A stretch of 64,000 nucleotides of DNA from Oscillospiraceae bacterium (GTDB taxonomy: Bacteria; Bacillota; Clostridia; Oscillospirales; Ruminococcaceae), in NCBI GenBank assembly GCA_003531585.1, contig DQFX01000059.1, positions 56,000-119,999 on the forward strand, given 5' to 3'. The stretch's first letter is position 1, and each line of letters starts with the position of its first letter. Of the stretch, positions 42,594 through 52,783 are shown piece after piece. Position numbers and translations under genes: made by a program. Under the pieces are notes generated by a model that saw nothing but the letters and a program-made list of their open reading frames with translations, had not been told where the DNA came from and did not search any database.

Positions 42594-43949
42594 TTAGTTC
42601 TTTAAGCTCTGTAACGGAGCAGGAATGCGTCCGCCGCGGCTGATGAACTTGCTCGCGGAGAACTTGCTTACCGGCATTACCGGAGCGCTTCCGAACAGAC
42701 CGCCGAACTCTACCATGTCGCCTTCCTTCTTGCCGATGGCAGGAATTACGCGCACTGCGGTGGTCTTGCTGTTGACCATGCCGATAGCGGCTTCGTCAGC
42801 GATGATGGCGGATATGGTGTCAGCGGAGGTGTCGCCGGGAATTGCGATCATATCCAGACCTACGGAGCAGACAGCGGTCATTGCTTCCAGCTTCTCAAGA
42901 CCGAGGGAGCCCTTGACTGCTGCGTCGATCATGCCGGCGTCCTCAGATACGGGAATGAACGCGCCGGAAAGTCCGCCGACGTGGGAGGAAGCCATTACGC
43001 CGCCCTTCTTAACTGCGTCGTTGAGCATTGCGAGGCACGCGGTCGTACCGTGGCAGCCGCAGCTCTCGAGGCCGATCTCCTCGAGGATATGCGCGACGGA
43101 GTCGCCGACAGCGGGGGTCGGGGCAAGGGAGAGGTCAACGATACCGAACGGAACGCCGAGTCTCTGGGAAGCCTCCGTACCAACGAGCTGACCCATTCTT
43201 GTGATCTTGAACGCGGTCTTTTTGATGACGTCAGCTATCTCGCTGATGTTTGCGTCGGGGTGCTTGCGGAGCGCAGCGCGTACAACGCCGGGTCCGGAAA
43301 CGCCTACGTTTATCTCGCAGTCGTACTCGCCAACACCGTGGAATGCGCCCGCCATGAAGGGGTTATCCTCTACTGCGTTGCAGAATACAACGATCTTTGC
43401 AGCGCCGAAGTAGCTGTTGTCCTTGGTAGCTTTCGCGGCGTCAAGTATCACCTGACCCATCATAGCTACTGCGTCCATGTTGATGCCAGCCCTTGTGGAG
43501 CCGATGTTGACGGAGGAGCAAACGTTGCTTGTTTCAGCGAGAGCCTCCGGAATGGACTGGATAAGCTCCAGGTCGCCTGCGGAGAATCCCTTGTGGACAA
43601 GCGCGGAGTAACCGCCGAGATAGTTTACGCCGGTGCCGTCGGCAGCGCGCTGGAGCGCCTTCGCGAACTTCACGGGGCTGCCCTTGCACGCAGCGGAGAC
43701 CATCGCGATAGGCGTAACGGAGATACGCTTGTTGACTATCGGGATACCGTACTGCTTTTCGATGTCCTCGCCGGTCTTTACAAGGTTCTCAGCCTTGCGC
43801 ATTATCTTGTCGTATACCTTGTCGCAAGCCTTGTCGATGTCGCTGTCGATACAGTCGAGAAGGGAGATACCCATTGTGATGGTACGGATATCCAGGTTCT
43901 CCTCCTGTATCATCTTTATCGTTTCTAAAATATCGGTCGAATTCAGCAT
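42594..43949 (-). CDS. PFL family protein (UPF0210/DUF711)
   Basis: A 451-residue protein starting [20 protein letters not shown], the hallmark of UPF0210. Other landmarks are [29 protein letters not shown] and [20 protein letters not shown]. The fold resembles pyruvate formate-lyase, but a conserved C-terminal glycyl-radical motif is not seen. Function unknown. It is encoded 18 nt after the ACT-domain gene, its standard partner. Confidence 0.93.
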   Translation of the reverse strand: MLNSTDILETIKMIQEENLDIRTITMGISLLDCIDSDIDKACDKVYDKIMRKAENLVKTGEDIEKQYGIPIVNKRISVTPIAMVSAACKGSPVKFAKALQRAADGTGVNYLGGYSALVHKGFSAGDLELIQSIPEALAETSNVCSSVNIGSTRAGINMDAVAMMGQVILDAAKATKDNSYFGAAKIVVFCNAVEDNPFMAGAFHGVGEYDCEINVGVSGPGVVRAALRKHPDANISEIADVIKKTAFKITRMGQLVGTEASQRLGVPFGIVDLSLAPTPAVGDSVAHILEEIGLESCGCHGTTACLAMLNDAVKKGGVMASSHVGGLSGAFIPVSEDAGMIDAAVKGSLGLEKLEAMTAVCSVGLDMIAIPGDTSADTISAIIADEAAIGMVNSKTTAVRVIPAIGKKEGDMVEFGGLFGSAPVMPVSKFSASKFISRGGRIPAPLQSLKN

Positions 43950-43967
43950 TTGTCGGTGTTCTCCTTA

Positions 43968-44237
43968 TCAGATTCTGTGCATCGCGTTGAAGATGTCCTC
44001 GTGCATAACATGTACCTGAAGACCCATGTCGCTGCCTGCCTTTGTCAACTTGTCAGCGAAGTCGATGTAGTCGATGTTGAGCTTGGAGATCTCGATCATC
44101 ATTGTCATTGCGAACAGATCCTGCATGATGGTCTGTGTAACGTCCATTACGTTTGCATTGTGCTCTGCGCAGATACCGCTGACCTTTGCCAGAATACCTA
44201 CAGTGTCCTTACCGATAACAGCTACTACGGCTCTCAT
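43968..44237 (-). CDS. ACT domain protein (UPF0237)
   Basis: An 89-residue single ACT domain: MRAVVAVIGKDTVGILAKV, then NANVMDVTQTIMQ and LFAMTMMIEIS. ACT domains bind small ligands, often amino acids. The ATG at 44237 has AGGAGG upstream, while ten extra codons to 44267 have none. It is the first gene of the operon with the UPF0210 protein, likely its regulatory subunit. Confidence 0.92.
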   Translation of the reverse strand: MRAVVAVIGKDTVGILAKVSGICAEHNANVMDVTQTIMQDLFAMTMMIEISKLNIDYIDFADKLTKAGSDMGLQVHVMHEDIFNAMHRI

Positions 44238-44317
44238 ACTTGTCCTCCTTGTCTGCGGGCATGTCATTATGTATAAAATTATGCACCGCGACCCTTGAAT
44301 TTTTATCTTTCTTATCT

Positions 44318-44346
44318 ATTATACTAAAAAAAACTGAAAAAGTAAA
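44318..44346 (-). promoter_or_regulatory. Sigma-A promoter of the ACT/UPF0210 operon
   Basis: Minus strand TTTACT (44346-44341), 17-bp spacer, TATAAT (44323-44318). Confidence 0.8.
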
Positions 44347-44395
44347 TGTATTCATAGACAAATTTAAAAATTTGTGATAAAATAATAAAAAAAGC

Positions 44396-44431
44396 ATTTG
44401 AAAGAGTAATATTATAGTCACTTTTTCAAAT
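44396..44431 (+). promoter_or_regulatory. Dyad ahead of the PHP phosphatase gene
   Basis: ATTTGAAA (44396-44403) and TTTCAAAT (44424-44431) form a perfect 8-bp inverted repeat around a TATTATAG core that could be a -10 box. A repressor site is possible. Confidence 0.4.
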
Positions 44432-44459
44432 CAGACACAGAACAGAAGAAGGTAGACAA

Positions 44460-45287
44460 ATGGAAACTGAAATACTCCGCCATATCCCGGCGGATATCCA
44501 TAACCATTCCACCCTCTCCCCGGACGGCTGCGACGAGCCGATGAGAATGGCGGAGCGAGCCTGCGGGCTGGGAATAAAGCACTTTGCGCTGACGGATCAT
44601 ATTGAATGCGAAAAGCTGGAAAGCTGGGATTATGCAGGTGCGATAGCAAGGTCACACGATGTGTTCCTTGAGATACAGGAGCGTTTCCGCGGGAAGATGG
44701 AGGTATACTACGGCGCGGAGCTTGGACAGGCGCTGTTCAACCTGCCCGCCGCTGAAAAGATACTCGCGGAGCATGACTACGATTTCGTGTTAGGCTCCAC
44801 GCACTGCACCCGCACTTACCCGCGCCTTGATCGCGTACCCGACAGCGACGAGGACAGGTACCGCTGCCTTGACGAGTATTTCGATGAGGAACTTCGTCTT
44901 GCCGAGTGGGGCAGGTTCTGCTCGCTGTCGCACCTGACTTTCCCGCTGCGCTTCATCAGCGGCGACGTGGGCGGTCACAAGGTCGATATGAGCCGCTACA
45001 GCGCGATAATCGACAAAATACTGGAAACAATAATTCGACAGGGTATCGCCCTGGAGGTAAATTCCGCCGGCATACGCAAGGGGCTGCACGTCCCTATGCC
45101 GAATGCGGAGTACGTCAAGCGTTACTACGACAAGGGCGGCAGAATGGTGACGGTCGGTTCCGACGCGCACCGGGTCGCAGACGTCGCGGCGGACGTTCCG
45201 CAGGTGTACGGCATGCTGCGGGATATCGGATTCACCGAGGTATGCGTTTTCAGAAAGAAACAGCCCATATTTGTTTCTATAAATTAA
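44460..45287 (+). CDS. PHP-domain phosphatase (histidinol-phosphatase-like)
   Basis: A 275-residue trinuclear metal phosphoesterase. Metal ligands are visible in DIHNHSTLSPDG (residues 13-24), ALTDHIE, YYGAELGQ, LGSTHCT, LSHLTFPLR and TVGSDAHR. The family includes HisK-type histidinol-phosphatases of Gram-positives. No other histidine biosynthesis gene is near, so the substrate is not certain. The start has GAAGAAGG upstream. Confidence 0.88.
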   Translation: METEILRHIPADIHNHSTLSPDGCDEPMRMAERACGLGIKHFALTDHIECEKLESWDYAGAIARSHDVFLEIQERFRGKMEVYYGAELGQALFNLPAAEKILAEHDYDFVLGSTHCTRTYPRLDRVPDSDEDRYRCLDEYFDEELRLAEWGRFCSLSHLTFPLRFISGDVGGHKVDMSRYSAIIDKILETIIRQGIALEVNSAGIRKGLHVPMPNAEYVKRYYDKGGRMVTVGSDAHRVADVAADVPQVYGMLRDIGFTEVCVFRKKQPIFVSIN

Positions 45288-45393
45288 AATAAATAGCTTA
45301 AAAGGCGGCAGAAAGCAGTCAGATTTCAGCCGGGCATTGTGCCTGACGGCGTAAACGGCTGTTTATCGCCAGCTTGAACAGGAGGATAATGCA

Positions 45394-45885
45394 ATGACAC
45401 CTACCAACAAGAAGTTACTTGCCTTATTAAAGCAGAACGCGCGGCTCTCCAACGCGGAGCTTTCCACCATGCTCGGCATTTCCGAGCAGGAGGTCGCAGC
45501 AGGCATAAAGGAGCTTGAGGCTTCCGGAATAATCATCGGCTACGCAGCCATCGTCAACGAGGAAAAGGCTGACGACAACGCTGTGACCGCTATAATTGAG
45601 CTGAAGGTCACCCCGTTCAAGGACAGGGGCTTTGACGACCTCGCACACACCATCATGCAGTACGAGGAGGTAGACAGCGTGTTCCTGCTTTCCGGCGCGA
45701 ACGACCTGTCCATCACCATCACAGGCACTAGCCTGAGAAAAGTCGCTCTGTTCGTTTCCGAGCGGCTCGCAGTGCTTGACGGAGTTCTGTCCACAACGAC
45801 CCACTTCGTACTGAGAAGATACAAGGAGAAGAACCACGTTTTCAGCGAGGAACACTCCGATGAAAGGAGCCTGGTTTCCCCGTGA
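45394..45885 (+). CDS. Lrp/AsnC-family transcriptional regulator
   Basis: A 163-residue regulator. An N-terminal winged helix (LLALLKQNARLSNAELSTML, residues 6-25, with the recognition helix after it) is followed by an RAM/AsnC effector domain. AGGAGG precedes the ATG. Its stop overlaps the GTG start of the aminotransferase, so the pair is coupled. The regulator probably senses an amino acid linked to that enzyme. Confidence 0.9.
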   Translation: MTPTNKKLLALLKQNARLSNAELSTMLGISEQEVAAGIKELEASGIIIGYAAIVNEEKADDNAVTAIIELKVTPFKDRGFDDLAHTIMQYEEVDSVFLLSGANDLSITITGTSLRKVALFVSERLAVLDGVLSTTTHFVLRRYKEKNHVFSEEHSDERSLVSP

Positions 45886-47057
45886 TAGACTATGATAAGG
45901 TGATCCCCGAAAAAATAAGGAACATCCAGCCGTCGGGCATCCGTAAGTTCTTCGACATCGCTCAGCAGGTGGAGGGAGTTATCTCCCTGTCCGTCGGCGA
46001 ACCGGACTTCAAGACCCCGTGGGCTGCAAGAAAAGCCGCTATAGGCGTCCTTGAAAAGGGTAGGACTGCATATACTGCAAACGCAGGTCTTATTCAGCTC
46101 CGCGAGGAGATCTCAAAGTACCTGCTCAACTTCATACACACAGAATACGACCCCAACGGCGAGATAATCGTCACCGTCGGCGGTTCCGAGGCTCTCGACC
46201 TTGCAATGCGCGCGCTGATACAGCCCGGCGACGAGGTACTTGTTCCGGAGCCGAGCTTCGTGTGCTATTCCCCGATAATCACGGTCTGCGGCGGAACCCC
46301 CGTTCCGATAGTCATGACCGAGGAGGACAAGTTCAAGCTCCGTGCGGACGCGCTCAAGGCGAAGATAACTCCGCGCACCAAGGCGCTGATACTGCCGTTC
46401 CCGAACAACCCGACCGGCTCCATAATGCGCCGCGGCGAGCTTGAGGCTGTCGCAGAGGTGCTCCGCGGCACCGACATCATGATAATCTCCGATGAGATAT
46501 ATTCCGAGATGACCTACGGCGGCGAGAAGCACGTTTCCATCGCCGAGATAGACGGCATGAGGGAGCGCACCATCGTTGTAAACGGATTCTCCAAGACCTA
46601 CGCCATGACCGGCTGGAGACTCGGCTACTGTGCAGGCCCGAAGCCCGTGATGAAGCAGATGCTGAAACTCCACCAGTACTGCATAATGAGCAGCCCGACG
46701 GTCAGCCAGTACGCCGCAATCACGGCTCTCACCCAGTGCCGCGACGACGTTGACAGAATGCTCGAGGAGTACGACATGCGCCGCAGGCTGGTGGTAAAGG
46801 GCTTCAATGATATGGGGCTTACCTGCTTCGAGCCGGAGGGCGCGTTCTACGTGTTCCCCTGCATAAAGTCAACCGGAATGAAGTCGAGCGAATTCTGCGA
46901 GAAGCTGATATACAGCAAGAAGGTCGCGGTAGTTCCCGGAAGCGCATTCGGCGAGAGCGGCGAGGGCTATGTAAGAGTTTCCTATGCGTACTCAGTGCAG
47001 CACATCACTACTGCGCTCCAGCGCATAAAGGAATTCGTAGAGGAGCTTAAAAAGTGA
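45882..47057 (+). CDS. Class I/II aminotransferase (aspartate/aromatic type)
   Basis: A 391-residue PLP enzyme. Landmarks are VISLSVGEPDFKTPW, FPNNPTGSIM, ISDEIYSEMTY and the PLP lysine in NGFSKTYAMTGWRLGY near residue 235. The group covers aspartate, aromatic and branched amino acid aminotransferases, and the substrate cannot be fixed from sequence. The GTG start overlaps the Lrp gene stop, and the last codons overlap the ispE start (GTGA). Confidence 0.92.
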   Translation: MIDYDKVIPEKIRNIQPSGIRKFFDIAQQVEGVISLSVGEPDFKTPWAARKAAIGVLEKGRTAYTANAGLIQLREEISKYLLNFIHTEYDPNGEIIVTVGGSEALDLAMRALIQPGDEVLVPEPSFVCYSPIITVCGGTPVPIVMTEEDKFKLRADALKAKITPRTKALILPFPNNPTGSIMRRGELEAVAEVLRGTDIMIISDEIYSEMTYGGEKHVSIAEIDGMRERTIVVNGFSKTYAMTGWRLGYCAGPKPVMKQMLKLHQYCIMSSPTVSQYAAITALTQCRDDVDRMLEEYDMRRRLVVKGFNDMGLTCFEPEGAFYVFPCIKSTGMKSSEFCEKLIYSKKVAVVPGSAFGESGEGYVRVSYAYSVQHITTALQRIKEFVEELKK

Positions 47058-47935
47058 GAACCGCGAGCGGGATACGGGTCTATAAGCTGAATGCATACGC
47101 AAAGCTGAATCTGTATCTCGATATCACCGGAAGACGCGACGACGGCTACCACCTTCTTGAGACCGTAATGCAGAGCATTTCCCTTGCCGATGAAGTGACT
47201 GTTGTGGTCAGCGCCGGGAACGGCATAACGCTGTCCGTCAGCCGGGAGGATATCCCCACGGACGGCCGCAACACCGCTTTCCGCGCCGCTGAGCTGTTCC
47301 TGGAAAAAGCGGGGGCTTCCGGCTCGGTCTGCATTGATATCGAAAAGCGTATTCCCAGCGGCGCTGGTATGGGCGGCGGCAGCGCAGACGCTGCGGCAGT
47401 CCTGAAAGCGCTGAACACTGCGTTCGGAGAGCCGCTGTCCGAATCGGAGCTGCTCGGGATCGCAGCGCAGGTCGGGGCGGACGTTCCGTTCTGCCTTATC
47501 GGCGGGACTAAGCTGTGCCGGGGTATCGGCGAACAGATGTCGGATATCCCAGTGACCGAGGGCGTGTTCCTTGTTGTAAAGCCGGAATTCGGCTGCCCTA
47601 CCGGGGAAGCGTACCGGAAGTACGACGAAAGTCCGCTTGAAATTCACGGCGGTCTGGAGCGGTTTACAGCGGGACTGCCCGGCAATTACGCTCCGGAGAT
47701 GTACAATGTGTTCCAGCGGCTGTATTCAGACAAGCGCATCGAGGATATCTGCGCCCGGCTGACCGCGCTCGGCGCTAAGGGCGCAATGCTCACCGGAAGC
47801 GGCTCGGCGGTATTCGGCGTATTTGATAACGAAGCGAATGCAAAGCGCGCGTCCGGAGAGTTCCCGGGCTGCTTTACGGCGGTCAGCGGGTGCGTCCGGG
47901 AGGGCGTTTCCATCACAGAAAGGGAGGTACTATGA
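47054..47935 (+). CDS. ispE: 4-diphosphocytidyl-2-C-methyl-D-erythritol kinase
   Basis: A 293-residue GHMP kinase of the MEP isoprenoid pathway. The start YAKLNLYLDITGRRDDGYH is diagnostic. The ATP loop is PSGAGMGGGSADAAA near residues 98-112, and the third motif is MLTGSGSAVFG. The GTG start at 47054 overlaps the upstream TGA. A start at the later LNAYAK region would cut the beta strand, so GTG is kept. The stop overlaps the asp23 start (ATGA). Confidence 0.95.
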   Translation: MRTASGIRVYKLNAYAKLNLYLDITGRRDDGYHLLETVMQSISLADEVTVVVSAGNGITLSVSREDIPTDGRNTAFRAAELFLEKAGASGSVCIDIEKRIPSGAGMGGGSADAAAVLKALNTAFGEPLSESELLGIAAQVGADVPFCLIGGTKLCRGIGEQMSDIPVTEGVFLVVKPEFGCPTGEAYRKYDESPLEIHGGLERFTAGLPGNYAPEMYNVFQRLYSDKRIEDICARLTALGAKGAMLTGSGSAVFGVFDNEANAKRASGEFPGCFTAVSGCVREGVSITEREVL

Positions 47936-48288
47936 TCAAGGTTCAGAACAATATCGGTACGATAACCATTTCGCAGGATTACTTCACATCGCTCATAGGA
48001 AGCACCGTGACCGGCTGCTTCGGCGTTGTTCAGATGAATATCAGCAGCGCAAAGCAGACGATACTTGCGGCGCTGCCCTTCGTAAAGAAGAAAAGCTACG
48101 AGCGCGGCATAAGCGTCCGCGCAGGGCATGACAAGCTGGTGGTAGACCTCCACATCACGGTGCTTTACGGCGTGAATGTAGGCACTGTGGTGAAGAGCAT
48201 CATCAACAAGGTGAAGTACGTCATGGAAGAAAGCACGGGCATTTCCGTTGAGCGCGTGAATGTCTACGTTGACGAAATAAAGACATAA
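47932..48288 (+). CDS. Asp23/Gls24 family protein
   Basis: A 118-residue alkaline-shock-type protein. The ATG at 47932 has GGAGG upstream and overlaps the ispE stop. VQNNIGTITISQDYFTSLIG and SVERVNVYVDEIK are typical of the YloU-type members that sit before fakA. Such proteins bind the membrane periphery or envelope. The exact function is unclear. Confidence 0.9.
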   Translation: MIKVQNNIGTITISQDYFTSLIGSTVTGCFGVVQMNISSAKQTILAALPFVKKKSYERGISVRAGHDKLVVDLHITVLYGVNVGTVVKSIINKVKYVMEESTGISVERVNVYVDEIKT

Positions 48289-48314
48289 TAAAACAGGAAG
48301 GGATATCACATAAA

Positions 48315-49958
48315 ATGACACTTACAGGAAAGCTGTTCCGTGACGCGGTAATATCAGGAGCAAACAACATTGCCAACAACCGCGCTGCGGTCGATGAGCT
48401 GAACGTATTTCCCGTGCCGGACGGCGATACCGGCACAAACATGTCCATGACCATCGGCAACGCACTGCCTGAACTGAAGGCGGCGGGCGACGGTATCTCC
48501 GCAGGCGACGCCGCAAAGCTGACTGCCTCCGCAATGCTGAGGGGCGCGCGCGGAAACTCCGGCGTTATTCTGTCGCTTATTTTCCGCGGACTTTCAAAGG
48601 GCCTCGCCGGTCAGGCGGAGGCGGACGCAAAAATGCTGTCCGACGCGTTCAAGCTGGGCGTTGACGCAGCGTACAAGTCCGTAATGAAACCAACCGAGGG
48701 CACCATACTCACCGTTGTAAGGGAAGCATGGGAGAACACGAAGGATTCAGCGCAGGAGGGCGGCGACGCTGCCGAATTCCTTGCGAAATTCATCGAAGAA
48801 GGCGAAAAGAGCCTTGCGAATACTCCGGAGCTGCTCCCGGCGCTGAAAAAGGCGGGCGTAGTTGACGCGGGCGGCAAGGGTCTGCTGGTTATCCTCAGCG
48901 GAATGCAGCAGGTTATCTCCGGCGGCGGGATGATACGCTCCGAGGAGGAAACGAAGCCCTCCGCACCGGCGGCTGTTGCGGCTGCGGGCGCGGCTCAGGA
49001 GGATATCAAGTTCGCGTACTGCACCGAGTTCATCGTAAACAAGAAGCCCGGCGCAAAGGACGCGACAGCGCTGCGCGCGTTCCTCGAGACCATCGGCGAC
49101 TGCGTTGTAGTGGTCGACGACGATGACATCATAAAGGTGCATGTGCACTCCAACCACCCCGGCAAGGCAATCGAGGAGGGCATAAAGTTCGGCGAGCTGA
49201 CCAAGATGAAGATAGAGAACATGCGCGAGCAGCATCACAATATCATCAAGGCTGACGAGGCTGTCCAGAAGAACCGCAAGGTTCCCGTGAAGCCCGAGAA
49301 GGACTTCGGATTCGTTGCAGTTGCGGCGGGCGCGGGTATCGAGGCGCTGTTCCGCGACCTCGGAGCCGACAGCGTAGTACGCGGCGGTCAGACGATGAAC
49401 CCATCCACGGAGGATATCCTGGAGGCGATAGGACAGACTCCGGCGAATAACGTGTTCGTTCTGCCGAATAATAAGAACATCATCATGGCAGCGGAGCAGG
49501 CAGTTTCACTCGCGGACAGGAACGTATGCGTCCTCCAGTCGAGGAGCATTCCGCAGGGCATAACCGCGCTGATGAATTTCGATCCCGGCGCTGATTTTGT
49601 CACCAACCGCAGCAACATGACCGACGCACTCGACAGGGTGCAGAGCGGTCAGATAACCTTTGCGGTGCGCGACAGCGAGTACGACGGCCACAAGATAAAG
49701 CAGGGCGAGATCCTCGCGATGGACAACGGCAAGATCGTGTTCACCGAGAAGGACGTCACAAAGGCGCTGGTGAAGCTCACAAAGCGCCTGGTGAACAGCT
49801 CCAGCAGCTTTATCACCGTGATGTACGGTTCCGATGTCAGCGACGAGGCGGCGAACGCGGCTTACGAGCAGCTGCGCGCGCGTATCAGCGACAGCATCGA
49901 CATCAACCTTGTAAACGGCGGTCAGCCGGTATATTACTATATCATTTCTGTTGAGTAA
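48315..49958 (+). CDS. fakA: Fatty acid kinase catalytic subunit FakA (DhaL/DAK2 family)
   Basis: A 547-residue protein. The N-terminal DhaL-type kinase domain has VDELNVFPVPDGDTGTNM (metal-ATP aspartates) and MLRGARGNSGVILSLI. It continues into the YloV-type middle and C-terminal domains. FakA phosphorylates exogenous fatty acids bound by FakB. No fakB gene is in the window. The order asp23-fakA-recG is characteristic of Firmicutes. Confidence 0.94.
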   Translation: MTLTGKLFRDAVISGANNIANNRAAVDELNVFPVPDGDTGTNMSMTIGNALPELKAAGDGISAGDAAKLTASAMLRGARGNSGVILSLIFRGLSKGLAGQAEADAKMLSDAFKLGVDAAYKSVMKPTEGTILTVVREAWENTKDSAQEGGDAAEFLAKFIEEGEKSLANTPELLPALKKAGVVDAGGKGLLVILSGMQQVISGGGMIRSEEETKPSAPAAVAAAGAAQEDIKFAYCTEFIVNKKPGAKDATALRAFLETIGDCVVVVDDDDIIKVHVHSNHPGKAIEEGIKFGELTKMKIENMREQHHNIIKADEAVQKNRKVPVKPEKDFGFVAVAAGAGIEALFRDLGADSVVRGGQTMNPSTEDILEAIGQTPANNVFVLPNNKNIIMAAEQAVSLADRNVCVLQSRSIPQGITALMNFDPGADFVTNRSNMTDALDRVQSGQITFAVRDSEYDGHKIKQGEILAMDNGKIVFTEKDVTKALVKLTKRLVNSSSSFITVMYGSDVSDEAANAAYEQLRARISDSIDINLVNGGQPVYYYIISVE

Positions 49959-51980
49959 ATGGATATCACCTATCTCAAGGGCGTAGGCCCCAAACGGGCG
50001 GAATTGTACAGGAAGCTCGGCATTGAAACTGCGGAGCAGCTCATAGAGCTGTATCCGCGGGATTATGTCGATCTCACCGCTCCGGTAACAGTTGCACAGG
50101 CGCACATCGGCGAGGTATGCGCCTTTCGCGCTTTTGTAATGAGCAAGAAATCCCCGTTCAACGAGTACGCGAGAATGGCTCTGTACAAGGCGGAGCTTTC
50201 AGACGGCACCGGGAATATCACGGCGGTGTTCTTTAATACAAAATACGCGTTCGGCAGGCTGGAAACAGGCAGGGAGTACATCTTCTACGGCAAAATAACC
50301 GGCGACGAGATTCGAAAGCAGATCAGCACGCCGCTGTTCGTGGACGTTTCCGAGAACGTGCTCATGCCGAAATATCCGCTTACCGCCGGGCTTTCCAACA
50401 ACATGGTGTCGGCGAACGTAAAGACCGCATTGCAGCAGGTGACTGTCGCTGAGAGCCTTCCGCAGCCGCTTATTGAAAAGCTCGGGCTGCTCCCGCGGGA
50501 GACCGCGGTAAGGCAGATACACTTCCCGCGCACCCGGCAGGAGTATACAGAAGCACGCCGCCGTCTGGTGCTCGAGGAACTGCTGACCCTGAAACTGGGG
50601 CTGTCTTTGATGAAGCGCCGGGGCAGGGAGCACACCGGCGCAGTCATGAAGCCGGCGGATATAACTCCGCTGTGGAGGGCGCTGCCGTTCGAACCTACGA
50701 ACGCGCAGAAAAACGCCGTCCGGGACTGTATCGCGGATATGCAGCGGGAATTCCCGATGAACCGGCTGATACAAGGCGACGTTGGCAGCGGCAAGACGCT
50801 GGTCGCGGCGGCTGCGGCGTATTTCGCGTTCCTGAACGGCCATGGAACCATGGTGATGGCTCCCACGGAGGTTCTGGCGCAGCAGCATTACAAGACCTTC
50901 ACCGAAATGCTCTCCGGGCTTGGCGTGCGGGTGGAGCTGCTTTCCGGCAGTCTTACCGTCAAGGAGAAAAACGACGTCCGCCGCCGCGCGGAATCCGGAG
51001 AGATAGACGTGCTGATAGGCACCCAGGCGCTTATCCAGAAAACCTCCGCTATGAGCTCCGCCGGGCTTGTTATCGTCGATGAGCAGCACCGCTTCGGAGT
51101 TTCACAGCGCAGCACCCTCGCCGAAAAGGGGAAAGCGCCGCATATCCTTGCGATGTCCGCAACGCCGATACCGCGCACGCTGGCGCTGATAATCTACGGC
51201 GACCTTGACGTTTCCATACTGGGCGAAATGCCGAAGGGAAGGCTCCCGGTAAAAACCTACGCGGTTGACGGAAGCTTCCGGCTGAGGGTGTACAATTTCA
51301 TTAAGAAGCACATTGCCGCCGGGCGGCAGGCGTACATCGTCTGCCCGCTGGTGGAATCTTCCGAGGGCAAGAGCGAGAAGGCGAGCGCGATAGAGTACTA
51401 CGACCGGCTCGTAAACGGAGATTTCCGGGATATCCCGACGGGATTGCTCTACGGAAAGCTGAAACAGTCGGAAAAAGAGCAGGTCATGTCGGATTTCAAG
51501 GCGGGGAAGCTCAAACTGCTGGTTTCGACTACCGTTATCGAGGTCGGTATCGACGTCCCAAACGCGGTGGTGATACTCATTGAAAATGCGGAGCAGTTCG
51601 GGCTTTCGCAGCTCCATCAGCTCCGCGGACGCGTCGGAAGAGGCAGCGAGCAGAGCTTCTGCGTGCTCATGACCGACAACCGCAGCGACTACACAAAAGC
51701 GCGAATGGACGCGATGGTGCGCACTACGAACGGCTTTGAAATTGCGCAGGAGGATCTGGAACTGCGGGGTCCCGGAAACTTCTTCGGCAGGGAGCAGCAC
51801 GGTCTGCCGCCGCTGAAGGTGGCGGATATCGCGGACGACGCGGGGCTTCTCACCGAGGCGGACAGGGTTTCAGCCGCGATACTGTCGGCTGACCCGCAGC
51901 TAACAAGACCGGAAAACGAGCTTCTGCGGCGCAATGTTGAGCGCCTTTTCGGCGGCAGCGGAGAATACGGCTGGAATTAA
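49959..51980 (+). CDS. recG: ATP-dependent DNA helicase RecG
   Basis: A 673-residue branched-DNA helicase. The N-terminal wedge/OB domain opens with YLKGVGPKRAELYRKLGI. Walker A is GDVGSGKTLVAAAA near residue 273, motif II is VDEQHRFG and motif III is SATPIPRTLAL. Motif VI lies in QLRGRVGRG, and the TRG-like C-terminus (NFFGREQHGLPPLKVADI) is intact. It regresses stalled forks. The ATG directly follows the fakA stop. Confidence 0.97.
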   Translation: MDITYLKGVGPKRAELYRKLGIETAEQLIELYPRDYVDLTAPVTVAQAHIGEVCAFRAFVMSKKSPFNEYARMALYKAELSDGTGNITAVFFNTKYAFGRLETGREYIFYGKITGDEIRKQISTPLFVDVSENVLMPKYPLTAGLSNNMVSANVKTALQQVTVAESLPQPLIEKLGLLPRETAVRQIHFPRTRQEYTEARRRLVLEELLTLKLGLSLMKRRGREHTGAVMKPADITPLWRALPFEPTNAQKNAVRDCIADMQREFPMNRLIQGDVGSGKTLVAAAAAYFAFLNGHGTMVMAPTEVLAQQHYKTFTEMLSGLGVRVELLSGSLTVKEKNDVRRRAESGEIDVLIGTQALIQKTSAMSSAGLVIVDEQHRFGVSQRSTLAEKGKAPHILAMSATPIPRTLALIIYGDLDVSILGEMPKGRLPVKTYAVDGSFRLRVYNFIKKHIAAGRQAYIVCPLVESSEGKSEKASAIEYYDRLVNGDFRDIPTGLLYGKLKQSEKEQVMSDFKAGKLKLLVSTTVIEVGIDVPNAVVILIENAEQFGLSQLHQLRGRVGRGSEQSFCVLMTDNRSDYTKARMDAMVRTTNGFEIAQEDLELRGPGNFFGREQHGLPPLKVADIADDAGLLTEADRVSAAILSADPQLTRPENELLRRNVERLFGGSGEYGWN

Positions 51981-51990
51981 AGGAGATACA

Positions 51991-52746
51991 ATGTCAGAAC
52001 TGGAGCTTAAAATGGAACGCTGGCGCTATCCGCGTTTCTTCACGGAGAACATTTCGGATACTGCGGCGGTGCTTGACCGAGAGGATTCCAAGCATGTTTC
52101 CCAGGTGCTGAGAATGCGCCCGGGCGAATTCGCGGTGATATGCGACGGAAAGGGCACAGATTACCTCGGCAGGCTTGAGAGCGCCGAGGGCGAATGCGTG
52201 TTCGAAATACTCGAAAAATCGCCGAATCAGGCGGAGCCGAGCGTACATCTGCGGCTGTTTCAGGCAATGCCGAAGGGCGACAAGATGGATTTCATCGTGC
52301 AGAAAGCCGTGGAGTGCGGCGCGTGCGAGGTGGTTCCGTTTATTTCAAAGAGGTGCGTTTCCCGCCCGGACGCGAAGCAGATCGCGAAAAAGACTGAGCG
52401 CTGGCAGCGCATAGCCTACGAAGCCGCAAAGCAGTGCGGCAGGGGAATTATTCCGCAGGTCGGTTCGACTATAGATATTTCTAAGATACCGGCGCTAATA
52501 TCTCCGGAGAATACGGGCATACTATTCTACGAATGCGCGGAAACTCCGCTGCGCGAGGCGGTCGGGGAGTTCACGCGCAATATCGACATCGTTATCGGCA
52601 GCGAGGGCGGATTTGAGCAGTCCGAGGCGGAAAAGCTCATCGCGGCGGGGCTGAAATGCGCTTCTCTCGGCAAGCGTATCCTGCGCTGCGAGACCGCTCC
52701 GATAGCGGCAATTTCAGTTTTGATGAATATGACAGGAAACATGTGA
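51991..52746 (+). CDS. rsmE: 16S rRNA m3U1498 methyltransferase RsmE
   Basis: A 251-residue SPOUT methyltransferase. YPRFF and DSKHVSQVLRMRPGE form the N-terminal PUA-like part. The knot shows QAMPKGDKMDFIVQKAVECG, IVIGSEGGFEQSEAE and SLGKRILRCETA. It methylates U1498 in the decoding region. AAAGGAG precedes 51991. The frame upstream overlaps recG and is not used. Confidence 0.96.
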   Translation: MSELELKMERWRYPRFFTENISDTAAVLDREDSKHVSQVLRMRPGEFAVICDGKGTDYLGRLESAEGECVFEILEKSPNQAEPSVHLRLFQAMPKGDKMDFIVQKAVECGACEVVPFISKRCVSRPDAKQIAKKTERWQRIAYEAAKQCGRGIIPQVGSTIDISKIPALISPENTGILFYECAETPLREAVGEFTRNIDIVIGSEGGFEQSEAEKLIAAGLKCASLGKRILRCETAPIAAISVLMNMTGNM

Positions 52747-52783
52747 ATTTTTTGGCACATCTGACTAAAATTCCGCCTGACAC

